In this document: positions 51,220 to 59,831 of the stretch, in pieces
How positions within the stretch are numbered: position 1 is the first letter of the stretch
Layout: each line of letters begins with the position of its first letter
Assembly: GCA_020638335.1 (NCBI GenBank)
Contig: JACKIT010000007.1
Coordinates: 5,606-69,605 of the forward strand
Direction of reading: 5' to 3'
DNA: 64,000 nucleotides
DNA from: Rhodospirillales bacterium
Lineage (GTDB): Bacteria; Pseudomonadota; Alphaproteobacteria; Micavibrionales; Micavibrionaceae
Notes under the pieces: model-generated
Databases searched by the model: none
What the model was told of the DNA's origin: nothing
Seen by the model: only the letters and a program-made list of their open reading frames with translations
Program-made: the position numbers and the translations under genes

Positions 51220-52790
51220 GGTTGATCTCCTTGTTCGTGAGATGTTTTGTCAATGGCAGGCACGGCTTTAAGCACCTGTGATAAATCGAGCTCAGGGATG
51301 TCCTTGCGGATCAAATCATTCGGCACGCCGAGCGCATCGCCGAGAAAGCGCGCGGCTTGCGGCAGGTTGATCGCCGCGCTGGCTTCGGGGCCCATGGCCA
51401 ATACAGAGCTGATCCAGCTCAGCGTATTTTGGACATTCTTTTGTCCTTGAGAGCGGGCCAGAGGCGAACGGTAATCCACTGCAACCAAACGACCATCAAG
51501 GGCGATATCGGGGATTTCACCGCGGCGCTTAAGGATCGCAAAGGCGCGTTTTATCAGCGGCGTGAGCAGTTCGGATTGCAGACGACCATAGGTCGCGCCG
51601 AGCAGTAACGACATTTCGGCGCTGCGCTCTAACACCTCGGTGGCAGTCATGCGCGGTGAGGCCACGGGGGCAAGTTTGTCGGCGAGCAGGGCATGACGGA
51701 TGCGGGCTTGCAAACTATCGAGAACAAGCTGTGAGACATCAAAGCGCCCCGGCATATCAAGGGGCTGCAATCCTTTAGAGCCAATTGCCTTGGGGATGAT
51801 ACTGCCGGGAGTGAGTTCGATATTGGCGGGGTTGAGCACACCATCATCGTCGGCTTGCCAAATGCCGGTGACGGCGATGGAGGCATTTTTGAGAATGAGT
51901 TCAACGACCTTATTGGCAGTTTTAATGTCGGGCAACGCTTTCATAATCGGTGAGCGGCCATAAATCTCGCCAGGGCTTTTCAGCCAGCGGAAAGAAATCA
52001 TCGGCGATTGCTCAAACTTTCCAGCGCTGAGCAAGACAGGTTGATCGCCTTGTTCAATCAGGCAGGCATGGTAGCTGTAAATCAGCCCGTCAGGCAACAC
52101 AGCTTCGAGAATTTTAAAACGCTCCTGCGGATCGCGAGCGGCGCGGCGGATAATTTCGGTGGGGAATTCAGAGGCCGGATAACGAGATTTAATTTGCTCC
52201 AGCGTGAGTTTCATCAACCGGAATGCACCGTCGAGATGGCCGTTATCGCCCTCTTCCAACACCACATGGGTGAGCGGCGTGGAGGAAAATTTAAAGGCTG
52301 AAAAACTGCCGGGCTGTGATTCCTCAAACACTAGCGAAGCGGTGCCGCCAACGATGAGGTCGAGATAGCATTGATGAATTTCGACGGCGAAGTTTGAGCG
52401 ATCAAAATGATCCTGAATGGTCTTGGCTGCTTTTTCGAGTACAGGAGCAAGGCGTTCGGCCTCTTCATCACTCAATTCCGGTCCGGGCTTCAGCCCAAAC
52501 CATTGCGACCAGGTCGGTGTCAAGTTACCAAGCATGGAAGAGGCCAGTTGATCGGCGGCATCCATGGCGGTGGCATCATAAATCTGATCGGTTTTGCTCT
52601 GCCCGGCCATTGGCTGGCTGGTAAAGCCGCCGCGCTGGGGAAGCGCGTAATTATAACACTCCTCCCACAGGCTTTCCCAGTTTGCGCGTTTCTTTTGCGC
52701 GGCATCAAAGCGATTTAATATAAGCGCCAACCGGGCCTGAATTTCTTCGGCTTCTAAAGGTTGGTCTTTTGTTGTTACAGTGTTTTGCAT
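51216..52790 (-). CDS. Portal protein (head-to-tail connector)
   Basis: A 524-residue portal of the podovirus head-tail connector family. Features are WESLWEECYNYALPQR near residue 40, the YDATAMDAADQLASSM stretch, WFGLKPG, RWLKSPGEIYGRSP and the late MTATEVLERSAEM helix. Forms the dodecameric gate at the capsid vertex. It is followed by the Bbp19-like gene and preceded by a small gene. Confidence 0.9.
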   Translation of the reverse strand: MQNTVTTKDQPLEAEEIQARLALILNRFDAAQKKRANWESLWEECYNYALPQRGGFTSQPMAGQSKTDQIYDATAMDAADQLASSMLGNLTPTWSQWFGLKPGPELSDEEAERLAPVLEKAAKTIQDHFDRSNFAVEIHQCYLDLIVGGTASLVFEESQPGSFSAFKFSSTPLTHVVLEEGDNGHLDGAFRLMKLTLEQIKSRYPASEFPTEIIRRAARDPQERFKILEAVLPDGLIYSYHACLIEQGDQPVLLSAGKFEQSPMISFRWLKSPGEIYGRSPIMKALPDIKTANKVVELILKNASIAVTGIWQADDDGVLNPANIELTPGSIIPKAIGSKGLQPLDMPGRFDVSQLVLDSLQARIRHALLADKLAPVASPRMTATEVLERSAEMSLLLGATYGRLQSELLTPLIKRAFAILKRRGEIPDIALDGRLVAVDYRSPLARSQGQKNVQNTLSWISSVLAMGPEASAAINLPQAARFLGDALGVPNDLIRKDIPELDLSQVLKAVPAIDKTSHEQGDQP

Positions 52791-52806
52791 TGGTTAAGCC
52801 TCTTTC

Positions 52807-53073
52807 CTATTCGCCGAGCAAAGTTTTGCGCGGACTGCGATCTTCGAGCGTGCTGAGCAGACCACGAAAGCCGGTAAGAACGGTGCCGAAACGGCTGCGT
52901 TCACGGCCCAAGAGATTTTGGGCGCGCACTTCCGATGCCGTTTCTACTGCGACAAGGTTTTCCGCACCGGTATTTTCGACGCTGCTTGTCGTGGTTGCGC
53001 TCATGGTTTGCGGAACATAGACAACTTGCGGCGTCGGCGTTGGCACACTTGGCCTTGAACTTAAACTTCCCAT
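52807..53073 (-). CDS. Small phage protein
   Basis: An 88-residue protein with a Pro/Thr/Ser-rich first third and a helical end. AGGAG before ATG 53073 sets the start. It lies between the papain-like gene (13-nt overlap) and the portal gene. Probably a head-completion or packaged protein, but no motif supports this. Confidence 0.6.
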   Translation of the reverse strand: MGSLSSRPSVPTPTPQVVYVPQTMSATTTSSVENTGAENLVAVETASEVRAQNLLGRERSRFGTVLTGFRGLLSTLEDRSPRKTLLGE

Positions 53074-53492
53074 GCTAAATCTCCTTTCGGGGTAAATGTC
53101 TGAATGGTTTGAATACGGTTTAAATAACGGTAAAGCTGCCAAGGCGTCAGGATCAGGCGCTGGTGAATCCCCAGCACACGTTTGACTGCCTCGACGCAGC
53201 TATAAACAGCGAAGGGCGCCGGGTGCGGCATGCGCTTAATCGGTGCGGGCACAACCTTATGGCCACGATCTTTCATCCAGAGCGGCAGATCGAATTCCAG
53301 CGGCACGCGGTGGACAGTGATGTCGGTGTAATTCGACAGCGGATCAATGGTTATCCAGTTGTGGCCGTCATTCAGCAAAACTGCGCAATGACGAAAACCC
53401 GGTTTGAGTATTTTCAGCCATGCCAGATCGGCATGGCCGCTAAACATGACCCAGGCTTTGGTTGTGGTTTGTAATTCAGCATGCGAACTCAT
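53061..53492 (-). CDS. Phage protein with papain-like features
   Basis: A 143-residue protein. FRHCAVLLNDGHNWITIDP at about residues 32-50 and a later SCVEAVKRVLGI resemble the Cys/His arrangement of NlpC/papain-like or permuted peptidases in phage. Its start overlaps the preceding gene by 4 nt. Enzymatic activity is inferred only. Confidence 0.55.
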   Translation of the reverse strand: MSSHAELQTTTKAWVMFSGHADLAWLKILKPGFRHCAVLLNDGHNWITIDPLSNYTDITVHRVPLEFDLPLWMKDRGHKVVPAPIKRMPHPAPFAVYSCVEAVKRVLGIHQRLILTPWQLYRYLNRIQTIQTFTPKGDLAWEV

Positions 53493-53941
53493 TGTACGGC
53501 GCCTTCTAAATTCAAATGATAATTCTCATAGAGCATGGCATCTTGTGCCCAATTCCGGCTGGCGCTTGGCTCAGGCTTGATGATGCCTTTCTTTTCGAGA
53601 ACTACGCCTATTCTCTCTAAAGCCTCATGCCAGAGCTGGAATGCGCGGGCTTCTTTGGCGCGGCGATCATCCGGCGCCAAATGCCGACGACCGTAATGGC
53701 GCAGCACCAGCAAATGATCACGCACTAAGCGCCGCTGGCGATACAGCCGGTCGAGCACTTTTAAAATATCGATCGGTTCACAGGGACGTGGGTACAGGCT
53801 TTGCCCGGCGACAAAACGTGCGCCGTCGGTGCGAGCTTCCTGCGCGGCGATAAACCAGAACCAGGCTTCTTCCGCATTGTGAAACGGTACAGTGTGCGAA
53901 GCGTTGCAGCCTTCTGTTTTTGTTTTATTTTCTGAATTCAT
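53489..53941 (-). CDS. First gene of the phage cluster, hypothetical
   Basis: A 150-residue protein. AEEAWFWFIAAQEARTDGA is followed by an Arg-rich helical part (YRQRRLVRDHLLVLRHYGRR) that could bind nucleic acid. ATG 53941 follows an AGGGGGGAA site. It is divergent from the HTH-pyrE gene and shares its 138-bp control region, so this is a likely promoter-proximal gene of the cluster. Family known to me only from alphaproteobacterial prophages. Confidence 0.6.
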   Translation of the reverse strand: MNSENKTKTEGCNASHTVPFHNAEEAWFWFIAAQEARTDGARFVAGQSLYPRPCEPIDILKVLDRLYRQRRLVRDHLLVLRHYGRRHLAPDDRRAKEARAFQLWHEALERIGVVLEKKGIIKPEPSASRNWAQDAMLYENYHLNLEGAVQ

Positions 53942-54065
53942 CTGTATTCCCCCCTTAATTTTAGATACATTTGTTCCCTTTATGTTCTCGTTTGTGCTAT
54001 AAATTTTGTTATGAGTCAAGAATAAAATAAGAATTTATTCCTATTTATTTTTGTGCGCGCAAATG

Positions 54066-54077
54066 GGACTATTGTCC
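54066..54077. promoter_or_regulatory. Candidate operator before HTH-pyrE
   Basis: GGACTATTGTCC, 4-bp arms with a TATT centre, ends 1 bp before ATG 54079. An AT-rich stretch just upstream could hold the promoter. A binding site for the encoded HTH is a natural guess. Confidence 0.4.
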
Positions 54078-54078
54078 T

Positions 54079-55011
54079 ATGTTGACTCACGAGAAAATCT
54101 GGCTGGCGATCGACAGGCTGGCCAATGTGTTTGGTTACTCCCCATCGGGACTGGCCAAGCAGGCCGGGCTGGACCCCACGTCTTTCAATAAAAGCAAGCG
54201 CCATAGCCCGGATGGAAAACCGCGCTGGCCTTCGACGGAAAGTATCTCTAAGATCCTGTCTGTAACGGGCGCGACGATGAGTGAATTTATCGCACTGATT
54301 GATGATGATGACGAACACTATAAGGCCATATCGGCCATGGACAAGGACGAAATAGCCAAGAAAACCGCACAGATTTTGCTTGATACAAAATCGGTTTTAT
54401 TTAATGCGCGCGAGCCTTTCACTCTCAAATCAGGCCGTGCCAGCCCGGTATATATTGATTGCCGCCGCCTGATTTCTTTTCCAAAAGAGCGCAGCTTTCT
54501 GATGGATGCGGGGGCGCAGATGCTGGCCAATGACATCGGCGCAGAGAATATCGATGTGGTCGCAGGCGGAGAAACAGCCGGGATTCCTTATGGCGCATTT
54601 GTGGCCGAGCGGCTGGGAAAGCCGATGATTTATGTGCGCAAGGAGCCTAAGGGCTATGGACGCATGGCGCAGATTGAAGGGCACTTGCCGGAGAAAGGCG
54701 AGACAAATGTTATTCTGGTTGAAGATTTGCAGACTGACGGCGGGTCCAAGAAAATTTTTGTGGATGCTCTGCGCGAAGCGGGCGCACAGGTTAAGCATGC
54801 CTTTGTCGTCTTCCATTACGGCATCTTTGCCGCCAGCGAACAAAATATGAAAGATATGGGCATTACGCTGCATGCCCTGGCGACATGGTGGGATGTGCTG
54901 GCGCTGGCCAAAGAGCAGAATTACTTTGATAAAGAAACGCTTACGTCCGTGGAAGCGTTCTTGAACGATCCGGAGCGCTGGGAGCCGGCTGGTCAAGAGG
55001 GCGTGGCATGA
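54079..55011 (+). CDS. pyrE: HTH repressor domain fused to orotate phosphoribosyltransferase
   Basis: A 310-residue protein in one frame. Residues 1-75 are the DNA-binding domain of alphaproteobacterial S24-type repressors (IWLAIDRLA, SPSGLAKQAGLDPTSFNKSKR, RWPSTESISKIL). An acidic linker (DDDDEHYKAISA) leads to a full PyrE from Met 87 (ATG 54337): KSGRASPVYIDCRRLISFP, the VAGGETAGIPYGAF loop and the PRPP motif VILVEDLQTDGGS. PyrE makes OMP from orotate and PRPP in pyrimidine synthesis. The repressor's usual peptidase domain is absent. The stop overlaps nadK by 4 nt. Confidence 0.9.
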   Translation: MLTHEKIWLAIDRLANVFGYSPSGLAKQAGLDPTSFNKSKRHSPDGKPRWPSTESISKILSVTGATMSEFIALIDDDDEHYKAISAMDKDEIAKKTAQILLDTKSVLFNAREPFTLKSGRASPVYIDCRRLISFPKERSFLMDAGAQMLANDIGAENIDVVAGGETAGIPYGAFVAERLGKPMIYVRKEPKGYGRMAQIEGHLPEKGETNVILVEDLQTDGGSKKIFVDALREAGAQVKHAFVVFHYGIFAASEQNMKDMGITLHALATWWDVLALAKEQNYFDKETLTSVEAFLNDPERWEPAGQEGVA

Positions 55012-55766
55012 AGCTGGGATTTTTTGCCGGGAAAAAGCCGCGCGCGCAAAAAGCATTAGAAGAGTTGAAAAGCGCTTATGGCGCCGTGACGCCTGAAGAA
55101 GCCGATACGATTATTGTATTGGGGGGCGATGGTGCAATGCTGCGCGCCTTGCATGCTTTTGCGGATTACCAAGCGCCACTGTTCGGGATGAATCTGGGCA
55201 CGCTCGGGTTTTTGCTCAATGAACACCGTAAGGATGGGTTAGAAGAACGGCTGGAGAAAGCCAAGCGCTTTACCATTCATCCTTTGATGATGGAGGCGAC
55301 CGACAAAGACGGCAAAACGCATAAAGAGCTGGCTTTTAACGAAGTTTCGCTTTTGCGTGAAACGCATAACTCAGCCAAGATTAAAGTGCATGTGAATGAT
55401 GATGTACGGATTAAAGAGCTGGTCTGCGATGGGGTGATGGTTTCTACGGCAGTAGGCAGCACGGCTTATAACTCCTCTGCCGGAGGGCCGATTTTACCGT
55501 TGCAATCTAACATTGTTGCGATGACGCCGATTTCGGCGTTTCGGCCACGGCGTTGGCCGGGGGCCTTGCTGCATAACAAGAGCAAAATTACGTTTGAAAT
55601 CCTGCAATCTGTTGAACGTCCTGTCAGTGCGACAGCCGATTCAAAAGAGGTGCGCGATGTGAAAAGTGTGAGCATCGTGGAATCAAAAAAGATTTCCAAA
55701 ACTTTATTGTTTGACCCTGAAAACCCGCTGCAAGAGCGGATTTTTAAGGAGCAGTTTTTTAGTTAA
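55008..55766 (+). CDS. nadK: NAD kinase
   Basis: Phosphorylates NAD to NADP. The 252-residue product has the GGDGAML motif at about residues 40-46, the NLGTLGFLL step, FNEVSLLR, and the STAVGSTAYNSSAGGPI glycine-rich loop, with the length usual for alphaproteobacteria. Start overlaps the pyrE stop by 4 nt. It converges on purC with a 4-nt overlap of the ends. Confidence 0.95.
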   Translation: MKLGFFAGKKPRAQKALEELKSAYGAVTPEEADTIIVLGGDGAMLRALHAFADYQAPLFGMNLGTLGFLLNEHRKDGLEERLEKAKRFTIHPLMMEATDKDGKTHKELAFNEVSLLRETHNSAKIKVHVNDDVRIKELVCDGVMVSTAVGSTAYNSSAGGPILPLQSNIVAMTPISAFRPRRWPGALLHNKSKITFEILQSVERPVSATADSKEVRDVKSVSIVESKKISKTLLFDPENPLQERIFKEQFFS

Positions 55767-56614
55767 GCCTTGCGCGGTTTACCCGGTTTGACGTCGCGCA
55801 TACGGCGTTTTTCGGCCAGTTCGTTTTCTATCAGTTCGAGTTTTTCGGCAAGCTGTTCATTGATGCTGCCGCCTTTAACAATTCCACCTTCTGGGATAAG
55901 GCCAAGCCTTTGTGCAATATATTGATAGCCCTCGATCAGGTCGCCGAGATCGAAGCGAAAGCGGTCTTTGTCCAGCTTTTCACCCGTCTTGGCATCCCAG
56001 AGGCGGCAATTGTCTGGCGAAAGCTCATCGGCCAGCACAATATACAGCTCACCATGCTCACCATAGATGCGGCCAAATTCGAGTTTAAAATCGACCAGCC
56101 GCAGACCGATGCCGGAGAACAGGCCGTTGAGGTAATCATTCACCCGCCAGGCCATGGCGACGATTTCTTCCAATTCGTACGGATCGGCCCAGCCAAAGGT
56201 CATGATGTGGTCTTCGCTGACCATCGGATCATTTAGTTCGTCTTTCTTATAGTAATATTCGACCAGCGGACGTTGCAGGATTGTCCCCTCTTCCACGCCG
56301 AGACGCTTACATAACGAACCGGCGGCAATATTGCGCACGACAACTTCGAGCGGGATAATTTCCACTTCGCGCACCAGTTGCTCGCGCATATTGATGGAGC
56401 GAATAAAGTGCGTCGGGATACCGATACCTTCGAGCTTGGTCATCAGATGTGCGGAAATGCGATTGTTCAACACGCCTTTGCCCGCGATCACGTCATGTTT
56501 CGCGCCGTTTCCTGCAGTCGCATCGTCTTTAAAATATTGTATAACCGTGCCCGGCTCCGGCCCCTTATAAAGCGTTTTGGCCTTGCCATCATAAATCATT
56601 TTTCTGCGCGGCAT
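55763..56614 (-). CDS. purC: SAICAR synthase
   Basis: Purine pathway enzyme joining CAIR and aspartate. The 283-residue product opens with the KAKTLY phosphate loop, contains FKDDATAGNGAKHD, VVVRNIAAGS, the LVDFKLEFGR helix and ADELSPDNCRLWD near the C-terminus. ATG 56614 is chosen for the AGAGG six nt upstream; 56632 and 56665 are alternatives. Confidence 0.95.
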   Translation of the reverse strand: MPRRKMIYDGKAKTLYKGPEPGTVIQYFKDDATAGNGAKHDVIAGKGVLNNRISAHLMTKLEGIGIPTHFIRSINMREQLVREVEIIPLEVVVRNIAAGSLCKRLGVEEGTILQRPLVEYYYKKDELNDPMVSEDHIMTFGWADPYELEEIVAMAWRVNDYLNGLFSGIGLRLVDFKLEFGRIYGEHGELYIVLADELSPDNCRLWDAKTGEKLDKDRFRFDLGDLIEGYQYIAQRLGLIPEGGIVKGGSINEQLAEKLELIENELAEKRRMRDVKPGKPRKA

Positions 56615-56694
56615 AAAAACCTCTTTTTTCATTAAGCACTCAATCAATAGGACATAAAGCGGCAAAAAGCAATGATTACGTAGTGATTCTAAAC

Positions 56695-57093
56695 CTAACC
56701 CGGCTCTACAACTTGTTGTTGAGCCTCCACTTCTCTAAGCCGCCGGTGACCCGCATAAGAAAAGCCAAGAGCGCCAAAAGAAAACAGAACAGACAGCCCC
56801 GTCAAACTAACACTCGCGAGACGCTCATTCCACACCTTATTCTCAGCCTTATTCTGTGCACATTGTTGTATAGCCACCCCGTTCAATTCAAGTCTTTCCA
56901 GGGCTACTATCTGCTTTTTCCCTTCTCCTGCTTCGGTAAACTTAGCAACCAAATTATCTAGCTGCTTTTTTTGCGCGCGCCGCTTTTCTTGGTCGATGCA
57001 AACGCGTATATCCTCATCGGACGGCGTTGCATTCACCTCATCAAATAATTTGAACACGCTTTCAACAGGGTTGGACAACCGCAGCAGCCACAA
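56695..57093 (-). CDS. Small membrane protein, start uncertain (possible frameshift)
   Basis: A 132-residue product with a hydrophobic opening, a charged helical middle and a C-terminal hydrophobic segment at about 90-110. The open frame has only a TTG start at 57093. In another frame an ATG at 57172 gives a basic Met-Lys-rich N-terminus that runs into the same hydrophobic stretch; joining the two needs a shift near 57105-57120. Hence either a frameshifted gene or a wrong base. Confidence 0.45.
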   Translation of the reverse strand: MWLLRLSNPVESVFKLFDEVNATPSDEDIRVCIDQEKRRAQKKQLDNLVAKFTEAGEGKKQIVALERLELNGVAIQQCAQNKAENKVWNERLASVSLTGLSVLFSFGALGFSYAGHRRLREVEAQQQVVEPG

Positions 57094-57397
57094 TACAAGG
57101 AGCAGCCCACAACAACCCGCTTCCCCTTAAAGAGCGCGCCTCGTTCGCGGACATATTTTTGATCGTTTTCATTTTATATATCTTGTTATATATACTCATT
57201 GCACTGAATTCCCGTTATTTTTTATACATGATTCCTCCACACCGTGGGACTAAACATCTACCGACTATACCTCCGAAAATTTATTGTTAAATGCATAACG
57301 AACTATCCTACATAACAATGGATTTTAGGCGATTCCAATGCTACAAACCATGTTAGAATATTATTTTTAGTGGTAAACGCACATTCAAGAGGTAGAA
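57094..57397. other. Intergenic region
   Basis: About 300 bp. Contains the possible displaced N-terminus of the 56695 gene (57105-57172 on the minus strand) and an AT-rich zone with ATATATAACAAGATATAT. Nothing else recognised. Confidence 0.4.
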
Positions 57398-57724
57398 ATG
57401 TCATCATTTGACGAACGCAAAGACGCATTTGAAAATAAATTTGCTCATGAAGAAAAACTGGATTTTGCTGTAGAAGCCCGTTGTTCGAAGCTTTTTGGCC
57501 TTTGGGTGGCCGAGCAATTTGGCCTTGAGGGCGCGGATGCGAATACGTATGCGATGGAAGTCGTTGAATCCAATCTCGAAGAACCCGGTTTTGATGATAT
57601 TTTACGTAAGGTGAGGCGTGATCTTGAAGGAAAAAATATCGAAATTTCCGATCATATGCTGGGCACACAGCTTGATATTGCGCTTGAAAAAGCGCGGAAG
57701 CAGATTAAGGAGGAAGGCGCATAA
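57398..57724 (+). CDS. DUF1476 protein (F1-ATPase zeta inhibitor family)
   Basis: A 108-residue helical protein. The opening FDERKDAFENKFAHEEKLDF, then ARCSKLFGLWVAE and the LRKVRRDLEGK step match DUF1476, whose Paracoccus member is the zeta subunit that inhibits ATP hydrolysis by F1. Widely conserved in alphaproteobacteria, so it is a good lineage marker. A terminator follows. Confidence 0.88.
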   Translation: MSSFDERKDAFENKFAHEEKLDFAVEARCSKLFGLWVAEQFGLEGADANTYAMEVVESNLEEPGFDDILRKVRRDLEGKNIEISDHMLGTQLDIALEKARKQIKEEGA

Positions 57725-57762
57725 AAAGCGCCATCATCCCATTTTGGGCATTCAAACATCAA

Positions 57763-57790
57763 AAAAGCCTCGAAATTTTTCGAGGCTTTT
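57763..57790 (+). terminator. Intrinsic terminator
   Basis: AAAAGCCTCGAAA pairs with TTTCGAGGCTTTT, then ATTTTTT. Downstream of the DUF1476 gene. Confidence 0.9.
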
Positions 57791-58109
57791 ATTTTTTCCC
57801 ACGTAAACCCATTCTCGCCGCACATAACTGCAACAAGATCGAGCAGCCTCCCCATTCAACACGCCCGGCATTTTGCCTTGTTAATTACATGTTTCGTCTG
57901 CCTTTATACTCTTTCCAATTTATAGAAGCAATAAAAAATGTATTTTAATAGAATGGCTTAGTTTAATTCTATAATTTAAATACTCTTCTGCATTTTTTAT
58001 TCAAAAAGGGGTCCTTTTCGTACAAAAACGTTTTGCATTTGACTTGTCATTACGCTTGAAGCACCTTACATCTTTTGACGATACAAGCCCTTACGTGAGA
58101 GCAAATGCC

Positions 58110-58349
58110 ATGGCTATGGACGGTGAAACGATCAAGACGATGATTACGGATAATATCCCAGGCGCAGAGGTGCATATTGAAGATTTGCGCGGTGATGGCG
58201 ATCATTATGCGGCTCATATCACAGCACCGTGTTTTGTGGGGAAAAGCCGGGTACAGCAGCACCAGATGGTTTACAGCGCCCTGCAAGGGAAGATGGGCGG
58301 CGATCTCCATGCGCTGTCGATTAAAACGTCCGCGCCAACCGAAGATTAA
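58110..58349 (+). CDS. bolA: BolA family protein
   Basis: A 79-residue protein. The family helix-loop GDGDHYAAHI at about residues 26-35 and RVQQHQMVYSAL (with the conserved His) fit BolA-type proteins that bind a [2Fe-2S] cluster with monothiol glutaredoxin. ATG 58110 is preferred over the longer frame from 58044. It precedes the grx gene by 26 bp, the usual functional pair. Confidence 0.88.
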   Translation: MAMDGETIKTMITDNIPGAEVHIEDLRGDGDHYAAHITAPCFVGKSRVQQHQMVYSALQGKMGGDLHALSIKTSAPTED

Positions 58350-58375
58350 CACTTAGCAAGGAAAGAATTTTAACG

Positions 58376-58705
58376 ATGCAAAATGTTTTATTTGAACGTA
58401 TTCAAAAGGAACTGGATAATCATGATGTAGTCTTATTCATGAAGGGTGAAGCCGCGTTTCCACAATGTGGGTTTTCATCGCTGGTCGTGCAGGTACTCTC
58501 ACAGCTTGGTGTGCCGTTTAAGGACATCAACGTGCTGGAAGACAGCGATCTACGTCAGGGGATCAAGGATTTTACCAACTGGCCGACTATTCCGCAGCTC
58601 TATGTGAAGGGCGAGTTTATCGGTGGGTGCGACATTGTCCGCGAGATGTATGAAAGCGGCGAGTTGCAACAGTTGCTCGATGAGAAAGGCGTTAAGGCAG
58701 CTTAG
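58376..58705 (+). CDS. grxD: Monothiol glutaredoxin (Grx4/GrxD)
   Basis: A 109-residue protein with the CGFS active site at about residues 31-34, the WPTIPQLYVKGEFIGG substrate/glutathione loop and GCDIVREMYE. Carries and transfers Fe-S clusters with BolA. An AAGGA lies just before the ATG. The end overlaps rodA on the other strand by 4 nt. Confidence 0.93.
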   Translation: MQNVLFERIQKELDNHDVVLFMKGEAAFPQCGFSSLVVQVLSQLGVPFKDINVLEDSDLRQGIKDFTNWPTIPQLYVKGEFIGGCDIVREMYESGELQQLLDEKGVKAA

Positions 58706-59829
58706 CGACTGACTTTGGTGTCGGGGTGCAGGCTGCAGCTCATCATCAGGCCGAAACCGATGAGGGCGGCGAGCATTGAGGTGCCTCCATATGAGATCAG
58801 CGGCAGCGGCGCGCCGACAACCGGGATTAACCCCATCACCATTGCGATATTAATGAACACGTAGAGCGAAAAGTTAATACTGAGGCCCAGTGCCAGATAG
58901 CGTGCGAAATTCTGGCGTGATTTCAGTGCGATCAACAACCCGTAGAGAAAAATCAAACCAAAGAGCATGAGCAGGATTACTCCGCCAAAGAGTCCCTGCT
59001 CTTCCGCCCAAAGCGTGAAGATAAAATCGGTTTGTTTTTCGGGCAGGAAGTTGAGGCGGCTTTGCGTGCCTTCCAAGAAGCCTTTGCCGTTGATCCCGCC
59101 GGAGCCAAGCGCAATTTTCGACTGGGTAATGTGATAGCCGGCGCCAAGCGGATCGCTCTCCGGGTTGAGGAAAGTCAGCACGCGTTGTTTCTGGTAATCA
59201 TGCATAAAATGCCAAGCTACCGGCACACTTGCCAGCGCCAAAACGCCGCCGCCAATATAAAGCCAGATTGAAGCGCCGGCCATGAACAGTATGGCCGCAC
59301 CGACCATCACAATCATCAGTGATGTTCCCAAATCTGGCTGTAAAAGCACCAGTGCAAAAGGCGCGAGAATAATCAGCGTTGGGATCACCAGAAACGGCAA
59401 GCGGCGCATATCGTCAATCGTGGCCGCATGGAAATAGCGCGCCAGGGCCATCACAATAACAATCTTCATCAACTCAGATGGCTGAAGCTGCATAAAGCCT
59501 AAATTTATCCAGCGCTGCGCGCCCATGCCAACGTGGCCCATAATTTCAACAACAATCAGCAGTCCCAGCCCCAGAAAATACAAAGGCCATGTCAAACGGA
59601 ACCACCATTTCAAGTCGATCATCGCAATGATCACCATCCCTATTGCTGCGATGCCAAAACGCATCATCTGCTTGGATGCCCAAGGTGAAAAATTGCCCCC
59701 CGCAGCAGAATAGAGTGCAGCGAAACCGATGCAAGATACCGCTGTAATTAATAGTATAAGCCCCCAATTGAGGTGCTTAAGTTTTTCGAACATATTTTGA
59801 TCGGTGTGAAGTCTGATCGACTGACCCAT
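58702..59829 (-). CDS. rodA: Rod-shape glycosyltransferase RodA
   Basis: A 375-residue SEDS protein with about ten membrane segments, which polymerises peptidoglycan for cell elongation. Landmarks are LQPSELMKI, LVLLQPDLGTSLMI, the ALGSGGINGKGFLEGTQ loop with a conserved Asp partner later, and VGAPLPLISYGGTSMLA. Start lies 2 nt after the mrdA stop, consistent with an operon. ATG 59793 is a possible shorter start. Confidence 0.93.
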   Translation of the reverse strand: MGQSIRLHTDQNMFEKLKHLNWGLILLITAVSCIGFAALYSAAGGNFSPWASKQMMRFGIAAIGMVIIAMIDLKWWFRLTWPLYFLGLGLLIVVEIMGHVGMGAQRWINLGFMQLQPSELMKIVIVMALARYFHAATIDDMRRLPFLVIPTLIILAPFALVLLQPDLGTSLMIVMVGAAILFMAGASIWLYIGGGVLALASVPVAWHFMHDYQKQRVLTFLNPESDPLGAGYHITQSKIALGSGGINGKGFLEGTQSRLNFLPEKQTDFIFTLWAEEQGLFGGVILLMLFGLIFLYGLLIALKSRQNFARYLALGLSINFSLYVFINIAMVMGLIPVVGAPLPLISYGGTSMLAALIGFGLMMSCSLHPDTKVSR

Positions 59830-59831
59830 AA

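Larger units (their letters stand above)
35126..53941 (-). mobile_element. Podovirus-type prophage or domesticated particle cluster
   Basis: A contiguous minus-strand set of virion and lysis genes between nhaD and the HTH-pyrE gene. Right to left it contains portal, Bbp19-like, scaffold, capsid, tail tubular A and B, internal virion protein, tail fibre, small and large terminase, spanin-like protein, endolysin and holin. No integrase, recombinase, repressor of phage type inside the cluster, or replication gene is visible, and no attachment repeat was found at the ends. Structural frames look intact. About nine non-phage items are interleaved. Confidence 0.85.
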
